In this document: positions 12,812-25,534 of the stretch, in pieces | How positions within the stretch are numbered: the first letter of the stretch is position 1 | How the letters are laid out: each line of letters opens with the position of its first letter | NCBI GenBank assembly: GCA_027625915.1 | Contig: JANTQA010000015.1 | Span: 10,817,001 to 10,881,000 of the forward strand | Source of the DNA: Anaeramoeba flamelloides | Lineage: Eukaryota; Metamonada; Anaeramoebidae | Reading direction: 5' to 3' | DNA: 64,000 nucleotides | Notes under the pieces: generated by a model | Database searches by the model: none | Told to the model about the DNA's origin: nothing | What the model saw: the letters and a program-made list of their open reading frames with translations, nothing else | Position numbers and translations under genes: made by a program

Positions 12812-13046
12812 TTGGAAACAGACCACCAAATAAAAAATTAGCTAAACCTGGGTTTGTTTCTCGAATACTTTGAGAACCACCCACAGTGATCGAAACTTGG
12901 ATTCCCGAAAAGCCAATATAAAGACCACCTAACAAACCTAAAACTACTATCTTTAAAAACGTTTCTTTTCCTTTTTCTTCACCAAGGCAAACCAAGCTAT
13001 GGAGTGTTTCTTTTCCTGTTTTAAATTCCTTATTTGTGGTTCTCAT
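12812..13046 (-). CDS. FNT: Formate/nitrite transporter, exon 1 (N-terminus and TM1)
   Basis: The exon starts at ATG 13046 and encodes 78 residues plus one base. A charged cytosolic leader (MRTTNKEFKTGKETLHSLVC) is followed by the first membrane span, KIVVLGLLGGLYIGFSGIQV. The conserved stretch NPGLANFLFGGLFP precedes TM2 in FNT channels. The open frame continues 15 codons into SKFYRF, which reads through the donor GTAAAT at 12811 and has no family similarity. This exon provides exactly what exon 2 (4538-3736) lacks, on the same strand and upstream of it. The region 13100-13260 upstream is slightly GC-richer and may hold the promoter, but I recognise no motif. Confidence 0.85.
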
Positions 13047-15920
13047 TTTGATGATTTGTTAATTTCTCTTTGTCGAGCAGCAAATTTATAACAAGAACTT
13101 TTAAAACAATAAAAAAATGATTATACTTTTGAAAATGATAACTGAAATAATTTTTAAGGTATCACTACCCAGATCAGGATCGAATATGGATAATTGCTAT
13201 AGCGATGATCGGTTTTTAAAGTATGCTACGCTTAATTATTAAAGCTACTTTATATTTTAGTTATTGATTGATTGGAATTTAAAAAAAAATCAGGTTTTTT
13301 AAATTCTTACAATAATTCACAAACTTTTATACAAAAGATTTTTGTATTAAGTAATAGGCTTATGTACCATATTTTTTTCAATAAGATTTCCAAAACAAAC
13401 TTTTTTTTAAACTTTAATTCATTTCATCAATTGTTTTCATAACTACAATTATTTTCTTTTCCAAAAATTTAAAATATTATATTTTTGTATTTATCTATAA
13501 ATTTGGCAATCAAAAAAAACCAAGTCAAGTTGGTAAGGAGTTCACGGAACATACTAAAAAAGAAAAAATATAATAAATACTATTGTATTGATTTTATGAG
13601 AAGAATTAGTCTATTAAAGGTGACTACTTTTTTTTCGCATTGCTCGATGATTATAAAAAAAATAAGATAAAATGGTGTATCCCTCTGAGATACTATTTAT
13701 CTTCACAAAATAAGTTGAATAATATTAATAAAAATTAGTATTTTATTAAATTTTGTAATTTTGTACTCATATTATACTTTTGGTCAAATCTGAAAAATTG
13801 CAATTTCAAAAACTTGGGAATTCAATTGAATTAATATTTTTAATTCAACAAAAAAAAAATTAATTCCCTGATTTAAAATTTCCAGCTTGGATATTTAAAG
13901 GTTACAACCACTCATTATACATTTAAAAAAAAAATTATAAAAAAAAATGGATATTAAAATGGATAAATAACTATTTCTGAAGATCTCCAACCGAGTAAGA
14001 AAACATGATGATTATTTTTTCATTATTGTTTCAGCTTTGGGGATTCGTGTACAGGTGAATCAAAATATTAATACTAAACTCATATTTGAGTTATATATTG
14101 AGATTTGGTCTTGAATTAATCTCTATTATTAAAAAATACAATTAGTTCCACTTCAAAGACACAAACCTTGAAAGAAATTTAAGGTGTAAGAAAAGTCTCG
14201 TTTTTGAAGTTAGAATATTTAGAATTTTAGTAAAATTAATTATTATTCAAAAAAAAAAAAAAATTATAGTCAGTTCCACTTTTAAGATACAAACTTTTAA
14301 CCAAATTTAAGATACAAAAGAAATCTCAAGTTAAGGTATAATTATCAAAATTACCGAAATAATTTGTATGAAAAAAAATCCCTAAGAATTTGTTTAAATT
14401 TGAGATTTTTTTGTGCAATAAATTCCGTTTAAAGTTTTATCTTAAAAGTGTACCAGACTGTAGTTAATTATCTTAATAAGTTTTTTTGTATAATTTATTA
14501 TAAGCGCTCTATTTATTCTTTATATGTTTTTTTAGTATATTGGTATTTATTTTTTGGGTAACTATATTTGAAGCATGAGCTATATTTTGGTAATGAGTTA
14601 AGGTTTAAATTATGCATTATTTATACTATTGTATATATTAAAAACCCAAGAGATCGATTTTTCGAGATATATTTTAAAAATTTAGATCGCTTTCTTATCC
14701 AAAAGATAAGAAAAGGGAATTTATTTGGATATTTTTTGATTATGAAAATACAAAAAAAAAAAAAAAAAAAAAAAATATTTATATAGTTTTAACAATACAA
14801 TATATTTAAATAGAATTTTGAAACCATTTTCACAATTATTTATCAATGATAAACACATTAAACAAAAATATTTTATAGTAATCAATTTAAGTCAACGGTT
14901 TTTGAATCAAGGGGTGGTCAGTACTATTGTTGATGAAATATAATATATTGTATGATTTAATTCATTATTCTACTCATAATAAATTTTCAATTTTTCGATA
15001 AAAATCATTTTTTCTCATTTATTCCTTTTTTCTATTTTAATTAAATATTTTGATTTTAATTTTTTTTTTTATTTTTTTTTTAAAGTGAATTTTAAAAAAT
15101 ATTTTTGAAACTCCAAATCCACATACATAAAAGTGAGGTCTTTGTATTTTCTTGTTAAATTCATATATTTATTATTAAAAAATCAAATTGTTAAAAATTT
15201 CGATTTAATTAAGAAATTGGGAAATTTTGCACAAGACATTCCAACGAAAGGTGCCAAAATTGTTTTTAATATTTTTTTTTTTTTTAAATTTATTGTCTGT
15301 TTCGGTATTTCTTTTCTGATTATCGACTCTAATACGAAGTTTATTATTTCTCATATTTCAACCAATCTAAGTTTGCTTGATTCTTAAAAATAAAGTGAAT
15401 TTTTCATTTTTAGTTGCGACCTTTTGAGTGAAATGGAGTTTATAGATAGATAGATATAAAGATAGATAGATTTAAAGATAGGGACTAATCAAATAATAAA
15501 AATAAATATATTTCAACCTATAGCTTTTTTTTTTTTTTTTTTTTTTCGTGGGACACTATCAACCAATAATAAGTGAATTTTTATACTCATTTCTTTCGAA
15601 ATTTTTTTTTCATTAAATATCTTTTTGAAACAAAAAGGATTCAAGAAAAAGAACTCAAGGGAAAATAAAGTTAAAATGTAATAAATAGAAGATTAGCTTT
15701 ACCTTTCAATTAAGTTTTTGATCTCTTTTTAAGGATTAGTTATTTTGGTTTTTTTGATTCTTTAAATTCAAATATCACTATTTCAATTTTATTAATTTTT
15801 AGTTTGTTCTGAAATTTTTGATTACTGAACGAAAACATGACAAAATTTTACATTCTATGACATATTAAGTGAGTTTTTTGAATATTTATATTTATTCAAT
15901 TAGTTTTTTTGTTAACATAA
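13047..15920. other. Intergenic stretch upstream of FNT
   Basis: No gene recognised. It contains one complete P1 palindrome (14265-14463). A diverged half-copy at about 14140-14200 carries AGTTCCACTTCAAAGACACA. It also has several poly-A/T runs and a GATA-type tract near 15440-15480. Small open frames at 13485, 14568 and 15133 are low-complexity and look like chance. Confidence 0.55.
14265..14463. repeat. Element family P1, copy 1
   Basis: A palindrome of about 199 bp. The left end reads ATAGTCAGTTCCACTTTTAA and the right end AAAAGTGTACCAGACTGTAG. Other copies are at 24841-25054, 25336-25534 and 37203-37405. Consensus terminus: ACAGTCAGTTCCACTTTTAA, then a block like CACAAACTTTGAACAAA. Confidence 0.85.
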
Positions 15921-15989
15921 AAAAACGAAATAAAAAATAAAGTACAAGAAAATGATAAATTTGTGATTAAAGTTTAATTTATTGATAAA

Positions 15990-17641
15990 TTATTTTTTTG
16001 AAACATATTCAACTGAATTGCACATGATTGTTGCACCATCAGTTTTTAAATTCCAGAATTTTGTCTTTCCCGAGACGGGGAATATATTGAGAACAACGAT
16101 TTTACCAAAATTAGGGTTTTTTTGTTGTTCAGAAATAAGAACATTCCCATCCTCCCAAAATGCGATGGCTGTTGAGCCATTGGGTAAATTGTTTAACTTT
16201 GCTGAAACATGGAATGAAGAGTTGCCACCATCAAATTGTTTTACATTTTCCATGATGGGGTGCTGGGGGCATTGTGACTTTTCCCAATTTTAATCGTTTG
16301 TTTTCTAAAAACTCTCCTTGTGACATTGGCAAGAAATGTTCATCGATGATTCTTCCAGTTAGATGACCATTAAGATCGATCGTCAGCGCTGCGCATGAGC
16401 ACACAACCAACCCTCCTCCATTTTCAACGAATTTTGCCAGCATGTTTCCTATTTTGTCATTGTTTTTAATTGTTGAATTTGAAAAGAAAAAAATAACATC
16501 ATGTTTTGATATCATTTCGAAGTCAACATCAGATGTGCTATTTTCTGATATGTTCACATGCTTTACATCCAAATTTTTGTTTTGTTTGAATGAATTAAGG
16601 ATGTTTTTCACTGGCGATTCGGAGCGAACAGAAATCATTAGTAAAACAGAGATCTTTTCGTTTATTGCTTTATTTATGTTTGTGTTATCCTTATTATTTG
16701 TGTTTGTGTTTGTGTTTGTGTTTGAAGCAAGTTCAATATCCATTGAAGAATTGTTTTTTTTTAAATCGTTTTCTTTTTGATTTGTGATAATTGATGATGT
16801 TGTTGTTGTTGTGTTTGTTTTTGGATTCTCCTTGTTCGGGTGGACAGTTGGCTTTTGGTTATAAGACGTGTGGTTGTCAAGATTAAAATCATTTTGATTA
16901 TTGAAATTTTGATTTTTGGTTTCATTGTTGTTTGTGCTTTGAGATGAAGAGTTTTCAAACAAAAGAAGTTTTTTTAAGCAAGCATTGAAAAGTATTTTAT
17001 AAGGCACGATCTCTTGCTTTGAGATTGATTGTATTTGTGATGTTGTCATTTTTTCAAAGGGGATAAAGGGAAACAGATCTTGGATTTCATTTTTGATGTT
17101 GGTTATTGTTGGCTTTAAATTCTTCTTTTCGGTGAAGAACTCGCCATAGTTAAACACCTTTTTGAAGATTTGAATTGGCTCCATTGGGATGTTTTTGTTT
17201 GTCAAGATCTCTTTGAGAACTGATTTGTCAAAGACACGAAAGTCTTTGATCAGATGAAAGTTGTCCTTGTCTTTTAAAAGAACACTCATCATTTCTTTTT
17301 GCAATTCTCTGATTTGGAGTTTTGTTGAAAGCTTTAACACCTTGCTTAATGTTTCTTTGGGCATTTCCAAATCAATCTCTCCTTGGTAAATGAACTTTAA
17401 GACAATTTCAAAGCAAGACGATTCAATGTCGTTGATTTCGATCTCTGAAACAGGTGAGACTTGGTTTTTTTCCCATCCTTCAAAAAAAAACAGTTTGGAA
17501 AAAAAATCTGAAAACATTGATAAGATCGTTTTGTGGCACCTAAAGATTTTCCTTTCCTTCCCAACAATAAAAATCGCGTCACAGAATCTTTCGTTGTTGT
17601 AAAGCTTTTTTTATTTTGTCGGTAGAGTTGTAACGTTTCAT
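15990..17641 (-). pseudogene. BTB / amidotransferase-like gene, frameshifted copy
   Basis: Near-identical inverted copy of the intact gene at 26292-27932. The ATG is at 17641 and the TAA at 15992-15990. Two single-base differences break the frame: a run of seven A (coding strand) at 17612-17606 where the intact copy has six, in codon 11-12, and five bases at 16269-16265 where the intact copy has four. Between them the frame is open from an internal Met at 17517, giving a 428-codon frame with most of the BTB domain, the BACK-like region, the N/T-rich linker and half of the C-terminal domain. The last 87 codons (16253-15990) are intact in another frame. The linker carries extra Asn-Thr repeats. 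Both breaks are in homopolymers, so sequencing or assembly error is a real alternative to pseudogenisation. The duplicated block extends into both UTRs (about 15921-17735). Confidence 0.85.
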
Positions 17642-17987
17642 TATTAATTAAAAAGTAAAAAAATATTTTCACAAAAAAAAGAAAAAAAAAATGAAAAAAT
17701 GAAGAAATTGAAATAAAGTTGAAAATGTGTTTTTTGAAGAATTTAAGAAATGCTTTTTTGTGTGATTTCAAACAATTCCTTATTTTTTTGAATTTATTTT
17801 TCTTGACATTTTGTCCTATTTTATAGTCACAAACTTTGAACAAAATTTAAGGTAACATAAAAATTCATAATTCCAACAAATTCTTTTTGTAATACTTGTA
17901 AAGTGAAAAAAATCCCTGATATGAAAAAAATACTTGATGAGATTTTTTGACGCAAATATTTATAAAATTGTAGTCTAATTTCTTTTG

Positions 17988-18430
17988 TTTTCAAAATCAA
18001 ATCCTTTTTATATCTAACAAATTTTTTTATGAACTTAGTAATGAACCTACGTAAAGTTCATTAAAGCGGGTTGTCTATTGAATACTCAAGTAATTGTTTG
18101 ATATCATAAAGTTTATCAACTTTTTTTGAAAAACAATCGAGTTTTATAGAGAAATTTGCTCAAGTTTTTAAAATGTAATTTTTATTCATGTTTTTTGATC
18201 ATTTGAATAGACTTGAATAAGTTTAAATTCATTAATCGTTATTTTAATCTGTGAGTCAGTGATAATTTTTTAGGTTAGGTTCTTAAGTAAAAAGGATTTG
18301 ATTTTAAATAAATGAAATTACACAACAATTTTCCTAATATTCACAATTAAACTTCTTGTCTGGGATTTTTTTTCACACCAGGGTATTTTTTTCAAAACTC
18401 TACTCAAATTATTGTCTCTAAACAGTAAAA
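17988..18430. repeat. Palindromic element family P12, copy 1
   Basis: Inner arms AAAATCAAATCCTTTTT (near 17993) and AAAAAGGATTTGATTTT (near 18289) are inverse. The block 18000-18115 matches 49232-49345 in inverted orientation, sharing CTTTAATGAACTTT. The tail 18290-18430 matches 49318-49440 directly, sharing TTTTCCTAATATT. Ends are uncertain. Confidence 0.5.
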
Positions 18431-19100
18431 AATTTGACAATAGATATCATTTTTTATTTTTACTGTCTTTCAAATAATTGTTTTGTTTAGGAGTTTAGCT
18501 GATAATATCCACTGAAATGGAGATATATGATATATTATTAAAATTTATATTTAGTTAAATAAGTTTTAGATTCTCAAAATTTTAAAAAAAAAAGGTAAAA
18601 TTTTTGTTTGGCTATATATCAATTCTTCAAATTGGATTATTATTCTTTTAAATATATAAAATATTTCTAAATTTCTATTTCGAATACACAAATTATAAAA
18701 ATGATTAATTCGTTGAAAATGTGAGATTCTATAAATTGAAAAACTTTCATAAATCTGGTAATTGTTCCTCGATCGGTTTTGCATATTAAATACTATTTCA
18801 TAGTTGAAAATTTTTATGTCTAATATAAAACTATTTTAAATTAGATAAATAATTTGATCAAAAATAAATTATTTTAAAAAATATTGAATTTTCAAAAAAA
18901 TAATTACCAGAAAATTTAGACATAGCTGTTTAAAAAAGATAATTTTTATTTAGAAATATTTGCGCTGGGATATAGATATATCCACAATATCAATAATAGT
19001 AATTGATTTAAGAATAAACATTGGTTACAAACCTAATTTTAGACTAAATTTTTTTAACAATAATCTCAAGATACTACAAAAACTCAACAAAACTATTTTT

Positions 19101-19283
19101 CAAAATTTTTAACTCACTTTATAATGTTAATGGGGGTTGTTTTGGGTGTTTATTCCAGTATTCTTTACAAAAAATATTTTCAAATTTTTGGATCAGAATC
19201 ATTTTATCTAATTTTGCAAATTTTCGTTTTTAACTTTTTCAAATTTTTATTTTTCTTTTTTTTTGAAAAATTTTTCTTTTTCG

Positions 19284-19318
<35 letters not shown>

Positions 19319-19675
19319 GATCCTGTCGAAAAAAAAAGAGATCTCCGAAAAGACAAATAATCACTAAGAAAATTGAGACTATGTAATGTCTTTGAAAATG
19401 GATTGAATTATTCATAAAAAATATTGTTGTTCAACTTTTTTTCTGTGAAAGTTCAGTAATAAAAAATTGGTAATGCTCATTTCAAAAATTGTTACTCGCT
19501 TTTTTTTAGTTTTTAGTTTTATTTATTTTTTTTTAATTTTTAATATATCAGGTTTTTATAGATTTAGAATGACTTAAAAGTAAATTATAAATCAGATTTA
19601 GTCATTAATTGTTCTTGTATAATAAAGGATAATTATTTTTTTCAATTTGTTATTTCAGGTGAGTCACAATTTTTG
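19101..19675. repeat. Element family P8, copy 1
   Basis: Left end CAAAATTTTTAACTCAC; right end GTGAGTCACAATTTTTG, inverse. A second copy in the same orientation at 38015-38674 shares CTCACTTTATAATGTTA-type starts, an internal AAAAAAAGATCT motif and TTATTTCAGGTGAGTCACAA. The interior includes a pure T tract (19285-19312). Confidence 0.65.
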
Positions 19676-19735
19676 AAAAAGAGTACATGTTCTATATTTT
19701 GTTTTTGAAAAAAATTTATGGATAATTTAAAGTTT

Positions 19736-20173
19736 AAAACGGTAGTTTAAATTTAAACATTTAGCAAAAAAAGTGAAATGTGGTTTTTCATTGCAAAAAT
19801 TACTGAAAATGAAAAGTAAAATCAATAAAAAGAAGAAACCAATTAACTTCAAATAATAATCCATTATATTATTTTCAATCAAATCAACAATTACAAATTA
19901 AATCTACGTTCGTAGTGAATTGTTTGGTGTGTTTTTGGAGATCATAAAAATAGCCAATTATTTGAACAATTTTTTAATAATTGATCAATCCAATAAAAAC
20001 CCCACACGAAAAGATATTATTATAAATTGTGATTATGATGAATACTTTGGTTTGTCTTTATTTATTTATTTATTCTTTTTTTTATTAATATTACTTTGAA
20101 TTTTCAGCAATGTCCTCAATTAGAAACCATGTTAAACTTTTCTTATCTTTTCACTTTTTTTCCAGAATGGTAA
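19736..20173. repeat. Element family P9, copy 1
   Basis: About 440 bp matching 63264-63719 in the same orientation. It shares GAAAAGTAAAATCAATAAAA, AAAAGATA.TATTA and ACCATGTTA blocks. The terminal inverted repeats are clearer in the other copy. Confidence 0.65.
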
Positions 20174-22226
20174 ACTATTTTATAATATAATAGACAATAA
20201 AATAATAGATATGTATTATTTTTAGGTTCTCTCCACCCTTTTTTAGTGTACTTATTTTATATTTTTTTTTAATAAATTTTAGTCGATCATTATTAAGAAT
20301 AACTGTAATAGCAGATACCAATAATTAAAATATTCAATTAATTTTTAATTTCTTCACAAACGTATATTATTTTATCGTCTATAACCCTTATTTCATTTGG
20401 GGTGGGTGAAGTTGGTTTAATTAAAAAAATAAAGTAAATTTAATTAGTTTTAACAATTTTTTTTTTCCTAATATATATATATATATATATATATTAAAAA
20501 AATCATAATCATTTTTTCTAATTAGGTAATTTTTTTTAATTTGTTTGTCTTTTTCTTTTTTTTTTATTTTATCTTTAAATTTGTATACAAAAAATCCAAT
20601 TAATTTTTAAAAACTCTTCTTTTTTAACTTTCTTTTTCCTCATCAAGGTACTTGAAAGTTTTTGAATTGTATGTAAAAGCTCGGTAAGTATTTGAAAATC
20701 ATTATGTCAGTACTACTATTTTTTATATTATAGGTTTTCTGTGGCAGGTAGTAATATTTGTTTATTTTGAAAAATGAGTGAAAAACATTTTTTTTTCTGA
20801 TTTTATTCCTCATTTTCAATTTGTACTTATAAATCATCACAATTAAAAATCATAACATATTATAAGTTTTTTTAGTAAAAATCATCATTAAGGACTATAT
20901 TTTCCAGCTTAAATAATGAAATTGTTGATAAAAACACTCTTGAAAGGGTTAAACAATCCAAATTAATTTGAACACTGAGAATTTCTTTTACAAAAAAAAT
21001 CAAAAAGTTTCCACAAAAAATTATTTTCTCAATTTTCTTAGATCCCCAAAATTTGATTTTACATATTTCATAATTTCAATTTCAAATCTATATACAGAAA
21101 ATAATTACCAAGCTGTTCTAAACATAATTTTGAGTAACTTTATCAAGGTTGAAATGTTTTCAAATTTGAAATTAATTTTCAAAATCCCTTAAAGCCAATT
21201 TTTTTTAAAATTTTAATTCAAATATCTGTTTGAACATTTTTATTTTTTTCGATTTTAACTACGAAATAAGTAATTTTTTTGTCCAATTTCTTCAGACTAA
21301 AAAGTCTTTCCGAAAAATAAACACAAAAAAAACAATTACTAAACCACATGCGATGTGGGAACATAGTCCTTAAAAACGGGATTAAACAATACGAATGTCG
21401 CCTTAAAAAAAAGGGTGCCCAAAGTTATAAGGTGCTGTTTTAAATATATTAATGTCCTGTTCTGGTGTTTGCATTAAAAAAAGAAATTTTACATGGTATA
21501 AAATTGTCGCTTCAATATCCTGTAATTCTTTTGACAATAAGAATATGTTCCAAAGAAATAGATTGAAATTTGTGTTTGTGTTAAATGTTTGGATACTTTT
21601 TTTAAGTTAACCTTTTTCTCTACATTTAACACCTTGGATTTACTTATAATCATAAATGAAAATCAAATTTCTGAAATAATAAAAAGATCGTCGATTGAAA
21701 TTTTATCCTATTGATAGTTCTTAGACTTGAAATTAATATCAATTCTGTAAAGTCTGTTTTACTTTAAATACTTTTTACTAAAATCAAAGACTAATCAAAG
21801 AGCTGATTCAGGATTTGAAGAAAAAGAAATCACTGATACAGAATAAGATCAAAGAAAGTCTTTTTTCTGTGCAAATCCAATTATTTGTAAGAGAAAAAGG
21901 AAATCAGAATAAATTGTTTCATAGACACAACCCCTTTCTACCCTCTCAGAGACATTCGTCCAATCCCAAGAGAAGATCAAGTATTTCACATATGATTCAT
22001 AATCATTATTGTGAAAAAATAAATTAAAACCTAAATCTCACTTCTAAAAATTTTGTACTCTTAATCTATAATTTCAATAAAAACTTAACAGTGTCTTTAA
22101 GTTTCTTAATTCCTTCAATAGTCTATCTTCAGAGATAAATTACTAATTCGATCCAAATAAAAAATCATTTTTTTTTACTTTTTTTACTTTTCATCAACAG
22201 TAACAACAAATTAAAAAACATTACAA

Positions 22227-23545
22227 ATGGGAAACAAAGCTCAAAGAGAATTGGCAAAAAAAATTAAGGATCAAATTGAATTATACTTTTCAGACTCTGC
22301 ATTATCAAGAGACAGATTTCTTAAAGGATTAATCGAAAAAAATGAAGAAGGATATGTTTCTTTTCTTGATTTATTAAGATTTAATAGACTCAGAGAAATT
22401 TCTGAAGACATTGAACTTATCGCAAAGTCACTCGAAAAAAGCGAAACTTTGGAATTGTCAGAAGATAAGAAGTCTGTCAGAAGAAAGGTCCCTTTACCCG
22501 AGGATTTTTCCGACGATCACCTTACAGTTTTTTGTGTATGTGTTTTTTTTCTTTTGTCTTTTAGTTTCTTTTTTCAACTTTCCTTAAAGAGTTTTTCAAC
22601 CCATCGTAAAAAACGTTAATTTTTTTAAATAACTTTTTTTTCTTTTTTTTTTTTTTTTTTTATTAATTTTTTTTATATTATTTTCTCGATCAAAAAGAGA
22701 AATTTACCAAAAGAGATCCAAATTGATGATTTAAAAACTTTTTTTTCAAAATACGGAACTGTAAATTATGTTCGACTTCTACGATCAAACCGAAAGCCAA
22801 ATGTTTGTAATTTTGATTTAAATTTCTACCCTTTCCACTTCTTTTATTTCTAATTTTTGATACTCAACACCAAAACCAAATTAATCTGTTTTCTTTTTCT
22901 TCTTTTTCGTTTCTTTTTCTTTTTACATTATTGCAATGACTTTTACTCAAAAAGGGATCGGCAAATATCATTTTCTCAACAGAAGAAGAAGCAAAAAACG
23001 TCTGCGATCAAGTTATAAATTACAAAGGAAAATTAATTTTCGCAATGCTAATTAACGAATTTAAGCAAGCCTTAAAAACACAAAGACAAAAAAAAAAACC
23101 ATCTCGTGGGAATGTACGAAGATCTTCATTACCCATTGAAGACGGGTTAGAAATATTAAAAAGTTCTGTCAAAGGTGGATCAGTTTTAAAGATTTCAGGG
23201 TTTGAAGAAGAGCCCGATCAAAAAAAATTAACAAAATCATTCCAAAATGCAGGGAAGATTCAAAAAATAATCTGGGAGGATTCTTTCTCATACATTGTAT
23301 TTTTTGAGCCCATCAATGACAAAATTAAGGACGGCGCCTCAGTTAAACTCGGTGAATTGAGTACATCCGCTTGGACAAAGGAGGAAGCCGAGGAAACTGT
23401 CGAATTGAAGATCTTAGATGGTGAAGAGGAAGGTAATTTCCTTCTTAATATCCTTTCACATAAAAGAAAGAAAAGAAGAAGAAAAATTAAAGACTTACAA
23501 GAAAAATTAAATACCCCAAAACCAATTCCAAGAAAGAAAAAATAA
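22227..23545 (+). CDS. SSB: La ribonucleoprotein (La motif, RRM), three exons
   Basis: La protein binds the 3' oligo-U end of new RNA polymerase III transcripts and protects and folds them, chiefly in the nucleus. Exons are 22227-22535, 22698-22802 and 22955-23545, all phase 0, giving 334 residues. Introns are 162 bp (donor GTATGT, acceptor CAAAAAG) and 152 bp (donor GTTTGT, acceptor CAAAAAG). The La motif is at residues 10-92: KDQIELYFSDSALSRDRFLK, then FNRLREIS. RRM1 (about 98-175) reads HLTVFC joined to RNLPKEIQIDDLKTFFSKYG, then GSANIIFST. A second RRM-like region (about 200-265) includes GGSVLKISGF and IIWEDSFSYIVFF. The lysine-rich tail (KRKKRRRK, PRKKK) suggests nuclear import or RNA contact. 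Without splicing, exon 1 runs into a low-complexity VFFLLSFSFFF tail, which is intron. Orthology is very secure; SSB is the human symbol. Confidence 0.94.
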
Positions 23546-24083
23546 TTTCCTTTTTTCTTTTTGTTTTTCAATATAAAATTATCTACCTTCTATCTCTTTC
23601 ATTTATTATATTAATTTATTCAAGAATCTTATTAATTGAATTGGCTTATCAATCTATTTTTTGTTGAATTTGCTAATATTATAATAAACTTTAATACACC
23701 AAATAATAAAGTCATTTCTAAGAAGTGCAAACCTTTTTTTTTGATATACAAAATTTTTTTCAATGGGGTTCAATTAAACTTTTTTTCGAAATTATTTTCT
23801 TCGGTTGAGCGTTTTTCCAAAAATCTTTCAAATTTTATGAAACAATTGAAAGTATCTTTTTTGAAATGATCTTAATTTTTTTTTTTTAACACGCAAAAAT
23901 AATAAGAAAATATTTTTTTTATTTTTTGATCTCACAATATTTTCTGATCTTTTTTCTTTTACATTTTAATTTTTTTATATTTCATTTTTTTTGGTAATTT
24001 TCAACCCTAAAATTTGGAAACTTTAAAAACTTGAAAGTACATTATTTTTTTATGAATAGAAAACGAAGTAAATTCGAATTTAA

Positions 24084-24607
24084 AAAAATTTTAATACACC
24101 AAAATTCAATTTTTAAAAAAAAAAATCTTATTTAATAAATTCTAGGTGAAATACCCAATTAGAACCATTCACTAATTGAACTGCTCACAATTGTTTATAA
24201 ATCATAATACTCACAAAACAAAAAAATAAATAATTATTAATATTAAAAAAATTATGGATGTGTATAAAATTTTAGAGATAGACAAACAAAAAAAAAATTC
24301 ATTTGTATATTTATTTAAATTCTATTAGGTTTATTACCCGATCAAAAGCCAGATACCACCAGTTAATTTTATCAGGTATCTTCTGTTTTGGAGAAGTCAA
24401 TTTTAGTATGATATCAATTGTTGTGCAAAATTTTTATTGATCGAAACAAAATAAGTTTTGTAATTCAAAAAATGAAATGAAAAATAAAAGAGGAAAAAAT
24501 GATTTTCATATTTTACATTAATCACAATTATTTCCGATCTGAAGGAAATTGAATTATTTTTAATATTTCAATGATTCTAACAGAGTGGAAAAATTAGAAT
24601 TTTAGTT
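24084..24607. repeat. Element family P6, copy 2
   Basis: Direct copy of 8677-9197, more diverged at the left end (AAAATTTTAATACACC). Shared blocks include AATTAGAACCATTCACTAAT and GATTTTCATATTTTACA. Confidence 0.65.
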
Positions 24608-24840
24608 TATAAATGAAAATCTAAACTAGAATACAAGGGTTTTGAGAGAATCATAAAAATATTATTTAATTCAAATTGAATATAATTGTGATTTTTGTAA
24701 AATATGTAAATCATTTTTTTAAATTTTATTTGTTTTTTTCCTTCCATTTCATTTTTTCAATCAAAATTTCCCTACTATTTAATCCATTTTAATTAAAATA
24801 ATATATTTTTTTCGAATTATTTATATTAAGTCAAAGGATC

Positions 24841-25054
24841 TACGGTCAGTTCCACTTTTAAGAAACCAACTTTGAACAAATTTTAAGGCGCACAAACAAA
24901 CTCAAATTAGGTAACAACATTCAGAAATTTCTTCTTACATAAATTATTTTGCTCAAAATATTTTTTAAGAATTTGAATTTTGAACCTTAATTTGGGATTT
25001 TTTGCATGGATCAAATTTCATTCAAATTTGTATCTAAAAGTGGAACAGACTGTA
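24841..25054. repeat. Element family P1, copy 2
   Basis: The left end TACGGTCAGTTCCACTTTTA and right end TAAAAGTGGAACAGACTGTA are inverse. About 214 bp. Internal arms pair through CTCAAATTAGG and CCTTAATTTGGG. Confidence 0.85.
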
Positions 25055-25335
25055 AATATTAGAACATAATGGAATTTATTGGCAATATGTGAAATTTTTA
25101 CAATCTTTACTTTTAGTATTTGGATATACCTTTATGAATCCAAGTTAATATTTTTTAAAAAATGTGACTTTCTCTTATAATATGTTCATTAATAATATCA
25201 TGATAATGATATATATTGGGATAATTGATATAATTCCAACAATTGTTAAAATATAATTATACAAAACAATCAAAGTAAATTATTTGACGAGTGTTGGTCT
25301 AATTTAACAATTTTTTATCAGATTTTTTTTTAACA

Positions 25336-25534
25336 TTCAGTTCCACTTTTAAGGCATAAATTTTGAACAAAAATTAAGACACCCAAAAAAAAATCTCAAA
25401 TTAATACTCAAACTTGATATTCGAACAAAATAATTTGTGTGCCAAAAAAATCCAAAAAATGAACTTTAATTTCAGATTTTTTTTGTACCTAAAATTCCGT
25501 TCAAAGTTTATACTTTAAAAGTAGAACTAAATCT
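25336..25534. repeat. Element family P1, copy 3
   Basis: Left end TTCAGTTCCACTTTTAAGGC; right end TTAAAAGTAGAACTAAATCT. About 199 bp, more worn at the right end. It lies only 280 bp from copy 2 in the same intergenic region. Confidence 0.8.

Larger units (their letters stand above)
17736..22226. other. Intergenic stretch between BTB copy and La
   Basis: No gene recognised in 4.5 kb. It holds palindromic elements at 17988-18430, 19101-19675 and 19736-20173. An AT dinucleotide tract lies near 20472-20493. The last 100 bases before 22227 are T-rich and then A-rich, a plausible La 5' leader. The 70-codon frame at 21815-22027 is basic and low-complexity and matches nothing I recognise. Confidence 0.55.

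Noticed and set aside
12765-13046. A separate, truncated second FNT gene
   Set aside because: It ends its family similarity at a GT exactly where the other FNT piece begins after an AG, in matching phase and correct order. One gene with a long intron is simpler.
16442-16780. 112-codon plus ORF (and its mirror at 27152-27481)
   Set aside because: Antisense shadow of the BTB gene coding sequence. Both copies have it only because the gene itself is duplicated.
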